A DNA stretch of 64,000 nucleotides from Sphingomonas sp. Leaf242 (GCF_001422045.1 NZ_LMLW01000008.1:252501-316500), one strand, 5' to 3'. Shown: positions 46,563 to 55,698, counted from the first letter of the stretch. Made by a program: numbers and translations. Notes: generated by a model from the letters alone, not told the origin.

Positions 46563-47428
46563 AGCTGGAAACCCTCATCGGCGAACCCTGGGCGGACTAC
46601 GGCCTGATCGATTCCGGCCACGGCAAGAAGCTCGAGCGCTATGGCCGCTTCCGCTTCATCCGTCCCGAGCCGCAGGCCATGTGGGCGCCCGCCTCGACCG
46701 ACTGGCAGGCGCAGGGCGAATTTGTCCCCGGCTCGGACGAAGACGGCGGCGGCCGATGGGAATTCTCCGAGCCCGTCCCCCGCGAAGGCTGGACGCTCAA
46801 GTGGAACGAGGTGTCGTACACCGCGCAGACCACCCCGTTCCGCCACCTCGGTTTCTTCCCCGACATGGCGCCGGTGTGGAGCTGGATGCGCGAGCGCGTC
46901 GCGGGGCTCGATTCGCCCGAATGCATGAACCTGTTCGGCTATACCGGCGTCGGCACGCTGGCGATGGCGACCAAGGGCGTCCGCATGGTGCACGTCGATG
47001 CGTCGAAGAAGTCGGTCGAGGCGGCCAAGGCCAACGCGAAACTGTCGGGCATGGCCGACGCGCCGATCCGCTGGATGACGGATGATGCGGCGAAGTTCGT
47101 CGCGCGGGAGGTTCGGCGGGGGCGGCGGTATGATGGGATTTTGCTCGATCCGCCGAAATATGGGCGTGGGCCGGAGGGTGAGGTCTGGCGGCTTGAAGAG
47201 GACCTTCCCAAGCTTATCGCCGACTGTCGGAAACTCCTCGACGAGAACTCCCGCTTCCTGTTCCTGACGGTCTACGCGGTGCGGATGTCCGCGCTGGCGA
47301 TCGGCGAGTTGCTGAACCAGGTGTTCGCAGACCTCCCCGGCAAGATCGAAATTGGCGAACTCGGCGTCCGCGAAGAAGCGCGCGGCCTAGTATTGCCGAC
47401 GGCGATCTGGGCCCGCTGGAGCCGCTAA
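46559..47428 (+). CDS. Class I SAM-dependent methyltransferase, RlmI-like
   Basis: A 289-residue methyltransferase. ECMNLFGYTGVGTLAMATKG is the SAM-binding site and LLDPPKYGRGPEG resembles the catalytic DPP motif of the RlmI/RlmK 23S rRNA methyltransferase group, so RNA is the likely substrate. It lacks an obvious N-terminal PUA domain and starts with a short region rich in aromatic residues. ATG 46559 overlaps the thrC stop. Confidence 0.88.
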   Translation: MKLETLIGEPWADYGLIDSGHGKKLERYGRFRFIRPEPQAMWAPASTDWQAQGEFVPGSDEDGGGRWEFSEPVPREGWTLKWNEVSYTAQTTPFRHLGFFPDMAPVWSWMRERVAGLDSPECMNLFGYTGVGTLAMATKGVRMVHVDASKKSVEAAKANAKLSGMADAPIRWMTDDAAKFVAREVRRGRRYDGILLDPPKYGRGPEGEVWRLEEDLPKLIADCRKLLDENSRFLFLTVYAVRMSALAIGELLNQVFADLPGKIEIGELGVREEARGLVLPTAIWARWSR

Positions 47429-47445
47429 GCCCGCTTTGATTAGGC

Positions 47446-47551
47446 ACCACCCCGGCTAAGGCCGGGGCCCAATTGGAAAGGTTGGCGTAACGAAGGGTTG
47501 TCCTCCGTTGGCTAAGTCCCCCAATTGGGCCCCGGCCTTCGCCGGGGTGGT
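47446..47551. repeat. Palindromic element, family A
   Basis: Inverted repeat of 106 bp with arms ACCACCCCGGCTAAGGCCGG and CGGCCTTCGCCGGGGTGGT, inner GGTTGGCGTAACG and CGTTGGCTAAG. It lies between the convergent methyltransferase and agmatine deiminase genes and may end both transcripts. Confidence 0.9.
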
Positions 47552-47572
47552 AGTTGGTTGAGAAACTCCCGC

Positions 47573-48544
47573 TTACCCCGGAATCTGCTGCGAGATGCAG
47601 TGGAAGCTCCCGCCGCCCGTCAGGATGTGATCCGCACGTTGCCCGACCACCTCACGGTCCGGGAACAGCGCCTGGATCGCCACCACCGCCGCTTGGTCGT
47701 TCTCGGCGCCGTACAACGGCACCACCACCGCGGCATTGCCGATATAGAAGTTCATGTAGCTCGCCGGCACGACCTCCTCGTCACGCAGCACGCGCCCCGG
47801 CGAAGGGATCGTCACGACCTGCAGCCCAGCAGTTTCGGCATCCCGCGCCGCGTTCTGGTACACCTGCCAGTTCGGGTCGTTGTCGGTCGCCTTCGGGATC
47901 GCCACCCGCCCCTCGCCGACGAACCGCGCGAGGTTGTCGACATGGCCATCGGTATGATCGTTGACCAGCCCGTCGCCCAGCCACACCACGCGAGTGTAGC
48001 CAAGATCGGATGCCAGCCGCGCCTCGATCTCCGCCTTGGTCAGCGACGGATTGCGGTTGCGGTTGAGCAGGCACTGCTGCGTCGTCACCACCGTCCCGGT
48101 ACCGTCGCCATCGATCGCGCCGCCCTCGAGCACCCACTCGCATGCCTCGACCCGCTTATGCCGGCTTTCCGCCAGCCGCTGCCCGATCGTGTCGTCGCCC
48201 GGCAGGTCGTACTTCCCGCCCCAGCCGTTGAACCGGAAGTCCCGCGCGCTGCCGTCGCCGACGATGATCGGCGCGGTATCGCGCAGCCAGATATCGCCGA
48301 ACGGCTCGACCACCACGTCCGCGAAAGGGGCCAGCTTCTTGGCGGTGGTCGCCGACCCGACGTCGGCCGCGACCAGGATCACCGTCTCGCCCTTGCCGCC
48401 GGCGTGCACCGCCTTGGCAAACGCGACGACCTCGTCCCGCGCGGGCTCGAGATCCTCAAGCCACAGGTCCGCATGGCTCGGAAAGCCGATCCAGACGGCC
48501 TTGTGGTGCGCCCATTCGGCGGGGGTAGAGACGGTCGTGGTCAC
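47573..48544 (-). CDS. aguA: Agmatine deiminase
   Basis: Hydrolyses agmatine to N-carbamoylputrescine and ammonia, a route from arginine to putrescine. It is 323 residues with a five-fold guanidino-group fold; EPFGDIWLRDTAPI and LGDGLVNDHTDGHVDN carry catalytic acid and histidine residues, and the cysteine nucleophile is in GGGSFHCISQQIPG. It is shorter than many homologues (about 365). The GTG start follows the M28 stop with no gap (TAAGTG). No N-carbamoylputrescine amidase is adjacent. Confidence 0.93.
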   Translation of the reverse strand: MTTTVSTPAEWAHHKAVWIGFPSHADLWLEDLEPARDEVVAFAKAVHAGGKGETVILVAADVGSATTAKKLAPFADVVVEPFGDIWLRDTAPIIVGDGSARDFRFNGWGGKYDLPGDDTIGQRLAESRHKRVEACEWVLEGGAIDGDGTGTVVTTQQCLLNRNRNPSLTKAEIEARLASDLGYTRVVWLGDGLVNDHTDGHVDNLARFVGEGRVAIPKATDNDPNWQVYQNAARDAETAGLQVVTIPSPGRVLRDEEVVPASYMNFYIGNAAVVVPLYGAENDQAAVVAIQALFPDREVVGQRADHILTGGGSFHCISQQIPG

Positions 48545-50176
48545 TTACTTGGCTCCTGCGCGATCGCGGTCACGGATGCCGCGGAATTCGGCGGTCTTAT
48601 ACCAGTTTGGCCACAGACTGGTATCGTCCGCGAGCTTGCGCCCGAGCCCGTAATAGATCGTTAGGTCCTCGACCGCACCCGACCAGTCCCACTTCGCATC
48701 ATATTCGTCCGCAGGCTTGTGGTACCGATGCGCGACATAATCCTCGCGCGCCGCATGCCCCGCCGCCGTACCGCCAACGACAAGGTCCTCGCCGCTGCCG
48801 CCATCGAGCATTGGCACGCCGAGCTTGGCAAAACTGAAGTGATCCGACCGATAATAGCCGCCGCGCTCAGGATTTGCCTCGACGCCGATCACGCGGCCCT
48901 CGGCAGCGACGAACGGCTTCACCAGATCCTCGATCTCTGACTTGCCCGCACCGGTCAGCACGAAGTCCTTTGCCCGGCCATCGACGTTCAGCACATCCAT
49001 GTTCACGCCGCCGACGGTATGCGCGAGCGGGTAGATCGGATGCTCGGCATAATAGCGCGACCCGAGCAGCCCGGACTCCTCCGCCGTCACCGCCAGGAAC
49101 GCGATCGAGCGCTTGGCCGGCCCCGCCTTCGCCTGAGCCTCGGCCAAGGCCACCAGCCCGGCGACCCCGCTCGCATTGTCCGCGGCGCCGTTGCAGATGT
49201 CGTCGCCATCGACCGCGTCGCAGCGCCCGAGATGATCCCAATGCGCCGAATACATCACGTAATCGTTCGGCGCGGCCGTCCCCGGCAGCACGCCGATCAC
49301 GTTCTTCGACGCCTGCCGCTTGATCGTGTTGTCGAACCCACCGCCGAACTTCAGCCCGAGCGGTACCGCCTTGAACCCCTTCACCTTGGCCGCCGCCGCC
49401 AGCGTCGCATAATCCTTGCCCGCGCTCGCGAACACGCGCTCCGCCGCAGGCTTCTGCATCCAGCCGACGATCTGCGACTGGTCGAGATGATCGCCCTTCT
49501 CGTCCAGCTCGAGCTGCGGCCCGGTCCAGGACGACTGCACCACCGCCCACGGATACGCCGCCGGCTCGGTATCGTGGACGATGATCGCCGCCGCCGCGCC
49601 GTGCTTCGCCGCATTCTCGAACTTGTACGGCCAGCGCCCGTACCACGTCATGGCGCGGCCCTCGAACGGCCCCTCGCGCGACATCGTCTGCCAATCGGCA
49701 TCGTTGATGAGGATGACCACCGTCTTCCCCTTCACGTCGGTGCCGGCATAATCGTCCCAACCCTTTTCAGGTGCGGTAATGCCGTAGCCTACGAACACCA
49801 CGTCGCTGTTTGCCACTGCGGACTTCGGCGCCACGCGGTACGTGCCCGCCACCATGTCGGTGCGATAGGCGAGGCTGACGGGCGCCTTGCCGCCGGTGAA
49901 CACGTAAGGCTTCACGTTCGTGGCGGTGATCTCCACCATCGGCACGTCCTGCGTCCACGCCCCCTTATTGCCGGGCTTCAACCCCGCCGCCTTCATCCGC
50001 TCGACGATATACGCGACGGTCTTCGCCTCGGCGGGCGTGGTCGGCGCGCGGCCTTCGTACGCGTCGGACGACAGCACCTGCGTGACGGTCTTCAACGTCT
50101 CGACCGAGATCACGGGAGTAGTCTGCGCGGACGCGGCGGTCCCGAGCAGCAACAGAGACAGGATGGCAGCACGCAT
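48545..50176 (-). CDS. M28-family zinc aminopeptidase, exported
   Basis: A 543-residue metallopeptidase with signal peptide MRAAILSLLLLGTAASA, a protease-associated (PA) insertion, and an M28 domain with zinc ligands in YSAHWDHLG, CNGAADNASG, VTAEESGLLGS and RSDHFSFAKLG. It removes N-terminal residues from peptides in the periplasm or outside the cell. ATG 50176 has GGGGA seven bases upstream. Two-gene run with aguA. Confidence 0.93.
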   Translation of the reverse strand: MRAAILSLLLLGTAASAQTTPVISVETLKTVTQVLSSDAYEGRAPTTPAEAKTVAYIVERMKAAGLKPGNKGAWTQDVPMVEITATNVKPYVFTGGKAPVSLAYRTDMVAGTYRVAPKSAVANSDVVFVGYGITAPEKGWDDYAGTDVKGKTVVILINDADWQTMSREGPFEGRAMTWYGRWPYKFENAAKHGAAAAIIVHDTEPAAYPWAVVQSSWTGPQLELDEKGDHLDQSQIVGWMQKPAAERVFASAGKDYATLAAAAKVKGFKAVPLGLKFGGGFDNTIKRQASKNVIGVLPGTAAPNDYVMYSAHWDHLGRCDAVDGDDICNGAADNASGVAGLVALAEAQAKAGPAKRSIAFLAVTAEESGLLGSRYYAEHPIYPLAHTVGGVNMDVLNVDGRAKDFVLTGAGKSEIEDLVKPFVAAEGRVIGVEANPERGGYYRSDHFSFAKLGVPMLDGGSGEDLVVGGTAAGHAAREDYVAHRYHKPADEYDAKWDWSGAVEDLTIYYGLGRKLADDTSLWPNWYKTAEFRGIRDRDRAGAK

Positions 50177-50251
50177 GATCATTTCCCCGATGAGTTGCGC
50201 GCGTTCTGGCAAAGCCGGGGGCCTATGTCCACGCGGCGACAGGGGGCAACG

Positions 50252-50282
50252 AAAAAGGGCGGCCCCGCAGGACCGCCCTTTT
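50252..50282 (-). terminator. Rho-independent terminator of rpsD
   Basis: A ten-base perfect stem (AAAAGGGCGG with CCGCCCTTTT) and ten-base loop, downstream of rpsD on the minus strand. The stem ends in a U-run on that strand. It separates rpsD from the M28 gene. Confidence 0.85.
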
Positions 50283-50363
50283 CTGTTCCAAACCTCGCCG
50301 TGGCAAAGCCACGTCGTCGGACATCGCTTGAGCGACGCCGGCCGGTCGACGAATTTACTCGGC

Positions 50364-50978
50364 TTAACGCGAGTAGAATTCGACGACCAGGTTCGGCTCC
50401 ATCTTCACCGGGTAAGGCACTTCGTCGAGCGTCGGAACGCGCGTGAAGGTGACCTTGGCCGCACCGTCGGGGGCGACATAGTCGGGGATCTCGCGCTCGG
50501 CGAGGCTCTGGGCTTCCATGACCAGCGCCATTTCCTGCGCCTTCGAACCCAGCGTGATCTCGTCACCGACGAAGCAGCGACGCGAGGCGATGTTGCACTT
50601 CACGCCGTTGACGCGGATGTGGCCGTGCGAAACGATCTGGCGTGCCGCGAAGATCGTCGGTGCGAACTTGGCGCGGTAGACGATCATGTCGAGGCGCTGC
50701 TCGAGCAGGCCGATCAGGTTCTGCGAGGTATCGCCCTTCAGACGCGCAGCTTCGTGGTAGCACGCACGGAACTGCTTCTCGGTGACGTCGCCATAATAGC
50801 CCTTGAGCTTCTGCTTGGCGCGCAGCTGGATACCGAAATCGCTGACCTTGCCCTTGCGGCGCTGGCCGTGCTGGCCCGGGCCGTATTCGCGCTTGTTGAC
50901 CGGCGACTTGGGACGACCCCAGATGTTCTCGCCCATACGGCGATCGAGTTTGTACTTCGCGCTTTGACGCTTCGACAT
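50364..50978 (-). CDS. rpsD: 30S ribosomal protein S4
   Basis: Binds 16S rRNA early in small-subunit assembly. It is 204 residues, starts [20 protein letters not shown], and has the S4 RNA-binding domain near residues 95-160 ([31 protein letters not shown]). The ATG at 50978 has AAGGA seven bases upstream; the frame runs further 5' without a better start. Confidence 0.97.
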   Translation of the reverse strand: MSKRQSAKYKLDRRMGENIWGRPKSPVNKREYGPGQHGQRRKGKVSDFGIQLRAKQKLKGYYGDVTEKQFRACYHEAARLKGDTSQNLIGLLEQRLDMIVYRAKFAPTIFAARQIVSHGHIRVNGVKCNIASRRCFVGDEITLGSKAQEMALVMEAQSLAEREIPDYVAPDGAAKVTFTRVPTLDEVPYPVKMEPNLVVEFYSR

Positions 50979-51143
50979 AGTAAGTCCTTGGCAATTCGAA
51001 CAACGTGATCTGCCTTCCCGATCCGAAAACCGGTTCCCACGTTTGCGGGGAAGGCAGGGTTTGTCCCGGTATCGCTCTGCTTGCTGTACGAGACAGGGCA
51101 GGGCCACCGCTTCACCGGGGTGCAGGGCCATTGCGAACGCGGG

Positions 51144-51172
51144 CGCCTAGACGGGAGGGACGTCAGAGTCAA
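51144..51172 (-). promoter_or_regulatory. Possible rpsD promoter
   Basis: On the minus strand, TTGACT (51172-51167) and TAGGCG (51149-51144) with a 17-base spacer, 166 bases before the rpsD start. The -35 is near consensus while the -10 is poor. Confidence 0.3.
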
Positions 51173-51223
51173 GCTCGGCGGTCGTGCTGGACAGGCTGCG
51201 AGGGTCTCGGCAAGAGGCGGCGC

Positions 51224-51523
51224 ATGACCATACTATCCGGCCCAGACTGCACGACCATGACCGACGTCCGCGCGGGCGTCGACGCGCTCGACCGAGAGTT
51301 GGTCGCGTTGCTCGCCAAGCGGTTCGCGTACATGGACGCCGCCGCACGCATCAAGCCCGAGCGCGGGCATGTGCGAGACGAAGCGCGGAAGACGCAGGTA
51401 ATCGACAACGCGCGGGCTGAAGCGGTTAAGCTTGGAGTGCCGGACGCGGTGGTCGCGGACCTATGGGAGACGCTGGTCGAAGCCTCGATCGCCTATGAAC
51501 TGGCAGCGTTCGACAGGCGCTAA
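51224..51523 (+). CDS. Chorismate mutase, AroQ class
   Basis: A 99-residue all-helical monofunctional protein. TDVRAGVDALDRELVALLAK is the first helix and has the AroQ arginine and aspartate pattern; RIKPERGH, DEARKTQVIDNAR and AYELAAFDRR follow. It converts chorismate to prephenate for Phe/Tyr synthesis; an isochorismate-pyruvate lyase (PchB) activity is possible in this fold. GAGG lies 7 bases before ATG 51224, divergent from rpsD. Confidence 0.88.
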   Translation: MTILSGPDCTTMTDVRAGVDALDRELVALLAKRFAYMDAAARIKPERGHVRDEARKTQVIDNARAEAVKLGVPDAVVADLWETLVEASIAYELAAFDRR

Positions 51524-51573
51524 GCCTGCTACCAATTTCGTTCCCGACCCCGTCACCGACACCGCCCCCTCAC

Positions 51574-51644
51574 CCGTTCGTGCTGAGCGAAGTCGAAGCA
51601 CCTTCGCTTGGGTCACACCCTTCGACTTCGCTCAGGGCGAACGG
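51574..51644. repeat. Palindromic element, family G
   Basis: Inverted repeat of 71 bp built on CCGTTCGTGCTGAGCGAAGT and ACTTCGCTCAGGGCGAACGG, a sphingomonad-type repeat with two more copies at 52460-52611 and 52937-53032. It lies after the chorismate mutase gene. Confidence 0.9.
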
Positions 51645-51702
51645 AAGGCGGGGGCGAACGGAGGCGGGGGCGAACGGAAGGCGGGGGCGGACGGAAAGGG
51701 GT
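51645..51702. repeat. Short tandem repeat
   Basis: Three near-identical units of about 17 bp, AGGCGGGGGCGAACGGA, the last slightly altered (GGACGGA). They contain the CGAACGGA end of the family G element next to it and probably arose by slippage from it. Confidence 0.85.
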
Positions 51703-51716
51703 GAGCCGGGCAGGAA

Positions 51717-52898
51717 TCAGCCCCGCGGCCGCTTCCCCGCCAGCGACGACAACACCCCGCGGAGAGTCCGGACCTCCTGCGACGACCAGCCGGGCTTCGT
51801 CAGCAACGTCCGCAGCGTCCGCCGCGTCGACTGCATCTTGTCGGGCAGGTGGAAGAACCCCGCCCCCGTCAGCATCACATCGAGCTGCCCGATCATCCCG
51901 TCGAGCTCCTCCTGCGGTGCAGGCGGCATGATCGGATTGATCGATGGCTGCGACAGCGCGCGATCGGCGGTCAGGCCCTTCGACCATTCATACGCGACCA
52001 GAATCACCGCCTGGGCGAGGTTGAGCGAACCGAACTCAGGGTTGATCGGCACCGTGATGATCGTCCGCGCGACCGCGACGTCGTCGGTTTCGAGCCCGGA
52101 ACGCTCGGGCCCGAACAGGATGGCGGAGCGGCCGGGCGCGGCGTGGATCTCGGTCGAGGCCTGTTCGGGGGTGACGACGGGCTTGGTTACGCCGCGTTTC
52201 CGCACTGTGGTGGCGTAGATCTGCGCGCAATCGGCGGTGGCGGCGGCGACGCTGTCGTAGACCTTGGCGTTCTGGAGCACGATGTCGGCACCGCTGGCGG
52301 CGGGACCGGCAGAGGGGTTGGGCCAGCCGTCCCTTGGGGAGACTAGGCGCATCTCGGTTAGGCCGAAGTTGAGCATCGCGCGCGCGGCCTTGCCGATGTT
52401 TTCGCCGAGTTGGGGGCGGACCAAGACGATGACTGGGGGTGGGGTTTCGTCCGCCAAGGTGCTTCGACTTCGCTCAGCACGAACGGGGGGGGGAGATGGG
52501 GGCCCCTCCCCCTCTTCCGATCGGTCGTGGGTCTCACCACCCGAAATGACACGCTTCTCCTCTTCCGAAGAGATGCCCCCCCCTTCCGTTCGCCCTGAGC
52601 GAAGTCGAAGGGCCCGCTCCCGCGGGGGGATCGCCGCGTCGTGCAAATCCGCCCAATCCTCACGCGCGAGCGCTTCCTTCTTGCGCCGCGACCAACCCTT
52701 GACCTGGAACTCCGCTGCAAGCGCTTCCTGCCGGCTGCCGAAATCCTGGCACCACATGAGCGTCACCGGCCGGCGCGTCTGGGTGTATCCCGATATCTCG
52801 CCGAGGTTATGCTGGCCGATCCTGCGCTCCAGGTTATCGGTATGTCCGGTGTAATAACTGTTGTCGGCGCAGCGCACCACATAGGCCCAGAATGTCAT
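51717..52898 (-). CDS. GIY-YIG domain fused in frame to TrmJ-like RNA methyltransferase
   Basis: A single 393-residue frame with three parts. Residues 1-90 are a GIY-YIG nuclease-type domain (MTFWAYVVRCADNSYYTGHT). Residues about 91-150 are encoded by a family G repeat pair (RALRLRSGRTEGG and VRAERSRSTLADE), so this linker is translated repeat. Residues about 153-393 are a SPOUT methyltransferase like TrmJ, with PVIVLVRPQLGENIGKAARA, ILFGPERSGL and INPEFGSLNLAQAV (SAM knot), which 2'-O-methylates tRNA position 32. A TTG at 52457, at the repeat edge, could start the methyltransferase alone. Either a real fusion or two genes joined by repeat insertion. Confidence 0.85.
   Translation of the reverse strand: MTFWAYVVRCADNSYYTGHTDNLERRIGQHNLGEISGYTQTRRPVTLMWCQDFGSRQEALAAEFQVKGWSRRKKEALAREDWADLHDAAIPPRERALRLRSGRTEGGGISSEEEKRVISGGETHDRSEEGEGPPSPPPVRAERSRSTLADETPPPVIVLVRPQLGENIGKAARAMLNFGLTEMRLVSPRDGWPNPSAGPAASGADIVLQNAKVYDSVAAATADCAQIYATTVRKRGVTKPVVTPEQASTEIHAAPGRSAILFGPERSGLETDDVAVARTIITVPINPEFGSLNLAQAVILVAYEWSKGLTADRALSQPSINPIMPPAPQEELDGMIGQLDVMLTGAGFFHLPDKMQSTRRTLRTLLTKPGWSSQEVRTLRGVLSSLAGKRPRG
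52460..52611. repeat. Palindromic element, family G, inside the fused gene
   Basis: Inverted repeat of about 152 bp with CTTCGACTTCGCTCAGCACG and CCCTGAGCGAAGTCGAAGGG arms and a GC-poorer centre holding TCTTCCGATCGG and TCTTCCGAAGAG. It is entirely within the coding frame. Confidence 0.88.
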
Positions 52899-52936
52899 CG
52901 GGGCGGCTTACGCGGGGGCGTGGTGTCGGGACAAGT

Positions 52937-53032
52937 CCTTCGACTTCGCTCAGGACGAACGGGGTTGGGTGTTGAACTTGCTACCAGGGGCAGACATTAC
53001 CCTACCCGTTCGCCCTGAGCGAAGTCGAAGGG
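52937..53032. repeat. Palindromic element, family G
   Basis: Inverted repeat of 96 bp with CCTTCGACTTCGCTCAGGAC and CCTGAGCGAAGTCGAAGGGT arms. It separates the fused gene from nrdR. Confidence 0.9.
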
Positions 53033-53063
53033 TGCCTCACTTGGGTCGCAAGGCAGGCCCAAA

Positions 53064-53528
53064 TCACTCCGCCCGCCCAACCTCCTCAACGCTCCCGGCA
53101 AAAGCCTCGAAGTCCTTCGCCTCGCTGAAATCCCGGTACACACTAGCAAACCGGATATACGCCACGGAATCGAGCCCCTTGAGCCCGTCCATCACCATCT
53201 CGCCGATCCGCTTCGACGTGACGTCGTTCTCGCCCAGCGTCTCCAGCCGCCGCTGAATACCGCTCACCAGCTTCTCGATACGCCCAGCCTCGATCGCCCG
53301 CTTCCGCGTAGCGATCGACAACGACCTGAGCAGCTTCTCCCGATCGAACGGCTCCCTGCGCCCCTCGCTCTTCAGCACGAACAGCTCGCGCAACTGGATC
53401 CGCTCGAACGTCGTGAAACGCGCGGCGCAGCCTTCGCATTGGCGCCGGCGTCGGATTGCCGCCCCGTCTTCGGTGGGGCGGCTGTCCTTTACCTGGCTGT
53501 CTTCATGTCCGCAAAAGGGGCAGCGCAT
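53064..53528 (-). CDS. nrdR: Transcriptional repressor NrdR
   Basis: Zinc-finger, ATP-cone repressor of ribonucleotide reductase genes. It is 154 residues: [20 protein letters not shown] and [15 protein letters not shown] form the zinc ribbon, and residues about 50-140 are the ATP cone that senses ATP/dATP. It starts next to the stop of the small glycine-zipper gene. No ribonucleotide reductase gene is in the window. Confidence 0.97.
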   Translation of the reverse strand: MRCPFCGHEDSQVKDSRPTEDGAAIRRRRQCEGCAARFTTFERIQLRELFVLKSEGRREPFDREKLLRSLSIATRKRAIEAGRIEKLVSGIQRRLETLGENDVTSKRIGEMVMDGLKGLDSVAYIRFASVYRDFSEAKDFEAFAGSVEEVGRAE

Positions 53529-53708
53529 TCAGACCTTCTTCTTGCCCTTGTAGTACGCGTAGCCCGCGCCCGCGAGTGCGCCGAAGATCGGGCCGATCAC
53601 CGGCACCGGGATCGCCACGACCGCGCCGAGCGCGCTCCACTTGGCCATGCTCTTGCCGAGGCCGGGGGTCGCCTTGATGTCGTTCTGGACGTCGTCGAAC
53701 TTCGACAT
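53529..53708 (-). CDS. Small glycine-zipper membrane protein
   Basis: A 59-residue protein starting MSKFDDVQNDIKATPGLGKS, with one long hydrophobic helix (VAIPVPVIGPIFGALAGAG) and a basic end YYKGKKKV. It sits between glyA (5 bp gap) and nrdR (0 bp gap) on the same strand, so it is almost certainly translated. Function unknown; the glycine-zipper helix suggests self-association in the membrane. Confidence 0.82.
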   Translation of the reverse strand: MSKFDDVQNDIKATPGLGKSMAKWSALGAVVAIPVPVIGPIFGALAGAGYAYYKGKKKV

Positions 53709-53713
53709 GCTGT

Positions 53714-55024
53714 TTATCCTTGATAGATCGGGAAGCGCGCGCAGAGTGCACGAACACGCGTCCGAACGTCCGCCTCGACTTCCGGGTCCCCATGTTCGCC
53801 CTTTTTCGCGAGGCCGTCCAGCACGTCGGCGACCATGTTGCCGATCTCGCGGAATTCCGCCGGCCCGAACCCACGCGTCGTACCCGCTGGCGAACCGACG
53901 CGGATGCCGCTGGTCTTGACCGGCGGCAGCGGATCGTTGGGGATGCCGTTCTTATTGCAGGTTATCCCCGCACGCTCCAGCGCCTCGTCCGCATCGCGCC
54001 CGGTGATGCCCAGCGGCGTGAGGTCGATCAGCGCCAGATGCGTGTCGGTGCCGCCCGAGACGACGTCCGAACCACGCTCCTTGAGCGTCGCCGCGAGAAC
54101 CTTCGCGTTCTCGACGACCGCAGCGATGTAGCTCTTGAAGTCAGGCTGCAGTGCCTCGCCGAACGCAACCGCCTTCGCCGCGATCACGTGCATCAGCGGC
54201 CCACCCTGGAGGCCCGGGAACACCGCCGAGTTGAACTTCTTCGCCAGCGCCTCGTCATTGGTCATGATCATCCCGCCGCGCGGACCGCGCAGCGTCTTGT
54301 GCGTGGTGGTCGTGACGACATGCGCATGGCCGAACGGCGTCGGGTGCAGGCCCGCCGCGACGATCCCCGCGAAATGCGCCATGTCGACCATGAAATACGC
54401 GCCGACCTTGTCCGCGATAGCCCGAAAGCGCGCGAAGTCGATCGTCCGCGGATAGGCCGAACCGCCCGCGATGATCAGTTTCGGCTGATGCTCGACCGCC
54501 AGCGCCTCGACCTGATCATAGTCGATCAGGTGCGTGGTCGCGTCGACGCCGTACTGGACCGCGTTGAACCACTTGCCCGACATCGCCGGCTTCGCCCCAT
54601 GCGTCAGGTGACCGCCCGCATCGAGGCTCATGCCGAGGATCGTGTCGCCGGGCTTGACCAGCGCCAGCATCACCGCGCCGTTCGCCTGCGCGCCCGAATG
54701 CGGCTGAACGTTGACGAACCCACAGCCGAAGATCTGCTTGGCGCGCTCGATCGCGAGCGTCTCGACCGTGTCCGACGGCGCGCAGCCCTGGTAATAGCGC
54801 TTGCCCGGATAGCCCTCGGCGTATTTGTTCGTGAACACCGAGCCCTGCGCCTCGAGCACCGCCTTCGAGACGATGTTCTCCGACGCGATCAGCTCGATCT
54901 GCGTCTGCTCACGTTCCAGTTCGGCGGCCACGCCGGCGAATACGGCAGCGTCAGCATCGGCGAGGCCGCGCGTGAAAAAGCCATCCGGCTGGACGTCGTG
55001 GAGTTCGCGGGGCTGAGTGCTCAT
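53714..55024 (-). CDS. glyA: Serine hydroxymethyltransferase
   Basis: PLP enzyme that interconverts serine and glycine, feeding one-carbon units to folate. It is 436 residues, with [20 protein letters not shown] containing the PLP lysine. The ATG overlaps the rpiB stop as ATGA. The gene is in the run rpiB-glyA-small protein-nrdR. Confidence 0.98.
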   Translation of the reverse strand: MSTQPRELHDVQPDGFFTRGLADADAAVFAGVAAELEREQTQIELIASENIVSKAVLEAQGSVFTNKYAEGYPGKRYYQGCAPSDTVETLAIERAKQIFGCGFVNVQPHSGAQANGAVMLALVKPGDTILGMSLDAGGHLTHGAKPAMSGKWFNAVQYGVDATTHLIDYDQVEALAVEHQPKLIIAGGSAYPRTIDFARFRAIADKVGAYFMVDMAHFAGIVAAGLHPTPFGHAHVVTTTTHKTLRGPRGGMIMTNDEALAKKFNSAVFPGLQGGPLMHVIAAKAVAFGEALQPDFKSYIAAVVENAKVLAATLKERGSDVVSGGTDTHLALIDLTPLGITGRDADEALERAGITCNKNGIPNDPLPPVKTSGIRVGSPAGTTRGFGPAEFREIGNMVADVLDGLAKKGEHGDPEVEADVRTRVRALCARFPIYQG

Positions 55025-55461
55025 GCGGGGACCTTTGTGGAAAGTTTGTCGACACGGAGTTGATGACGGCCGCCGGCGAAATTGGCGGACAGGAAAGCTT
55101 CGACGCACGCCTTCGCCATTTCCTCGCCGATCAGGCGCGCGCCCATCGCGATGGCGTTGGCATCGTTGTGGATGCGCGCAAGGCTCGCCGACAGCGGTTC
55201 GGACACAAGCGCGCAGCGGCAGGCGGGATTGCGATTGGCAGCAATCGAGATGCCGATCCCGGAGCCGCACAGCGCGATACCGCGCTCGGCGCGACCATCG
55301 GCGATCGCCGACGCCAGCTTGAACCCATAGTCAGGATAATCGACGCTGGCGGTGCCTTCGGGCCCGAGATCGAGCACGTCATGCCCCGCCTCGCGCAGCC
55401 ACGTAGCGAGCACCGCTTTCAACGAAACGGCGGCGTGATCGGACGCGATGGCGATGCGCAC
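55021..55461 (-). CDS. rpiB: Ribose 5-phosphate isomerase B
   Basis: Interconverts ribose 5-phosphate and ribulose 5-phosphate. It is 146 residues from GTG 55461 ([17 protein letters not shown]); [15 protein letters not shown] holds the catalytic cysteine and the SDHAA motif binds phosphate. The frame is open to 55560, but family length fits the GTG. First gene of the glyA run. Confidence 0.95.
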   Translation of the reverse strand: MRIAIASDHAAVSLKAVLATWLREAGHDVLDLGPEGTASVDYPDYGFKLASAIADGRAERGIALCGSGIGISIAANRNPACRCALVSEPLSASLARIHNDANAIAMGARLIGEEMAKACVEAFLSANFAGGRHQLRVDKLSTKVPA

Positions 55462-55572
55462 CTGGCGTAATCCTGTGACGGGAGATCGGGTGCCCAGCCC
55501 CATACCCACCCGAGCCGGAATTTGCCATACCTGTTCGCGGGTCGTGAGGGACGACGGCATCCCATTTCACCC

Positions 55573-55655
55573 CGTCATCCTGACGAAAGTCAGGACCCAG
55601 GGTTACAAAGCGCCGTTCTGCGTTACTTTGGGTGCTGACTTTCGTCAGGATGACG
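55573..55655. repeat. Palindromic element, family D, copy 2
   Basis: Inverted repeat of 83 bp with arms CGTCATCCTGACGAAAGTCA and TGACTTTCGTCAGGATGACG, identical in its outer 20 bases to the copy at 36073. It lies between divergent rpiB and the lipoprotein gene. Confidence 0.93.
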
Positions 55656-55698
55656 GAGCGCAATGCTGGCTCGCTCGCCCGCGCCATAGGAGACGTCC

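Noticed and set aside
51574-53032. Possible CRISPR array from clustered family G repeats
   Set aside because: The elements are inverted, unequally spaced and partly coding, with no constant spacer length and no cas genes.
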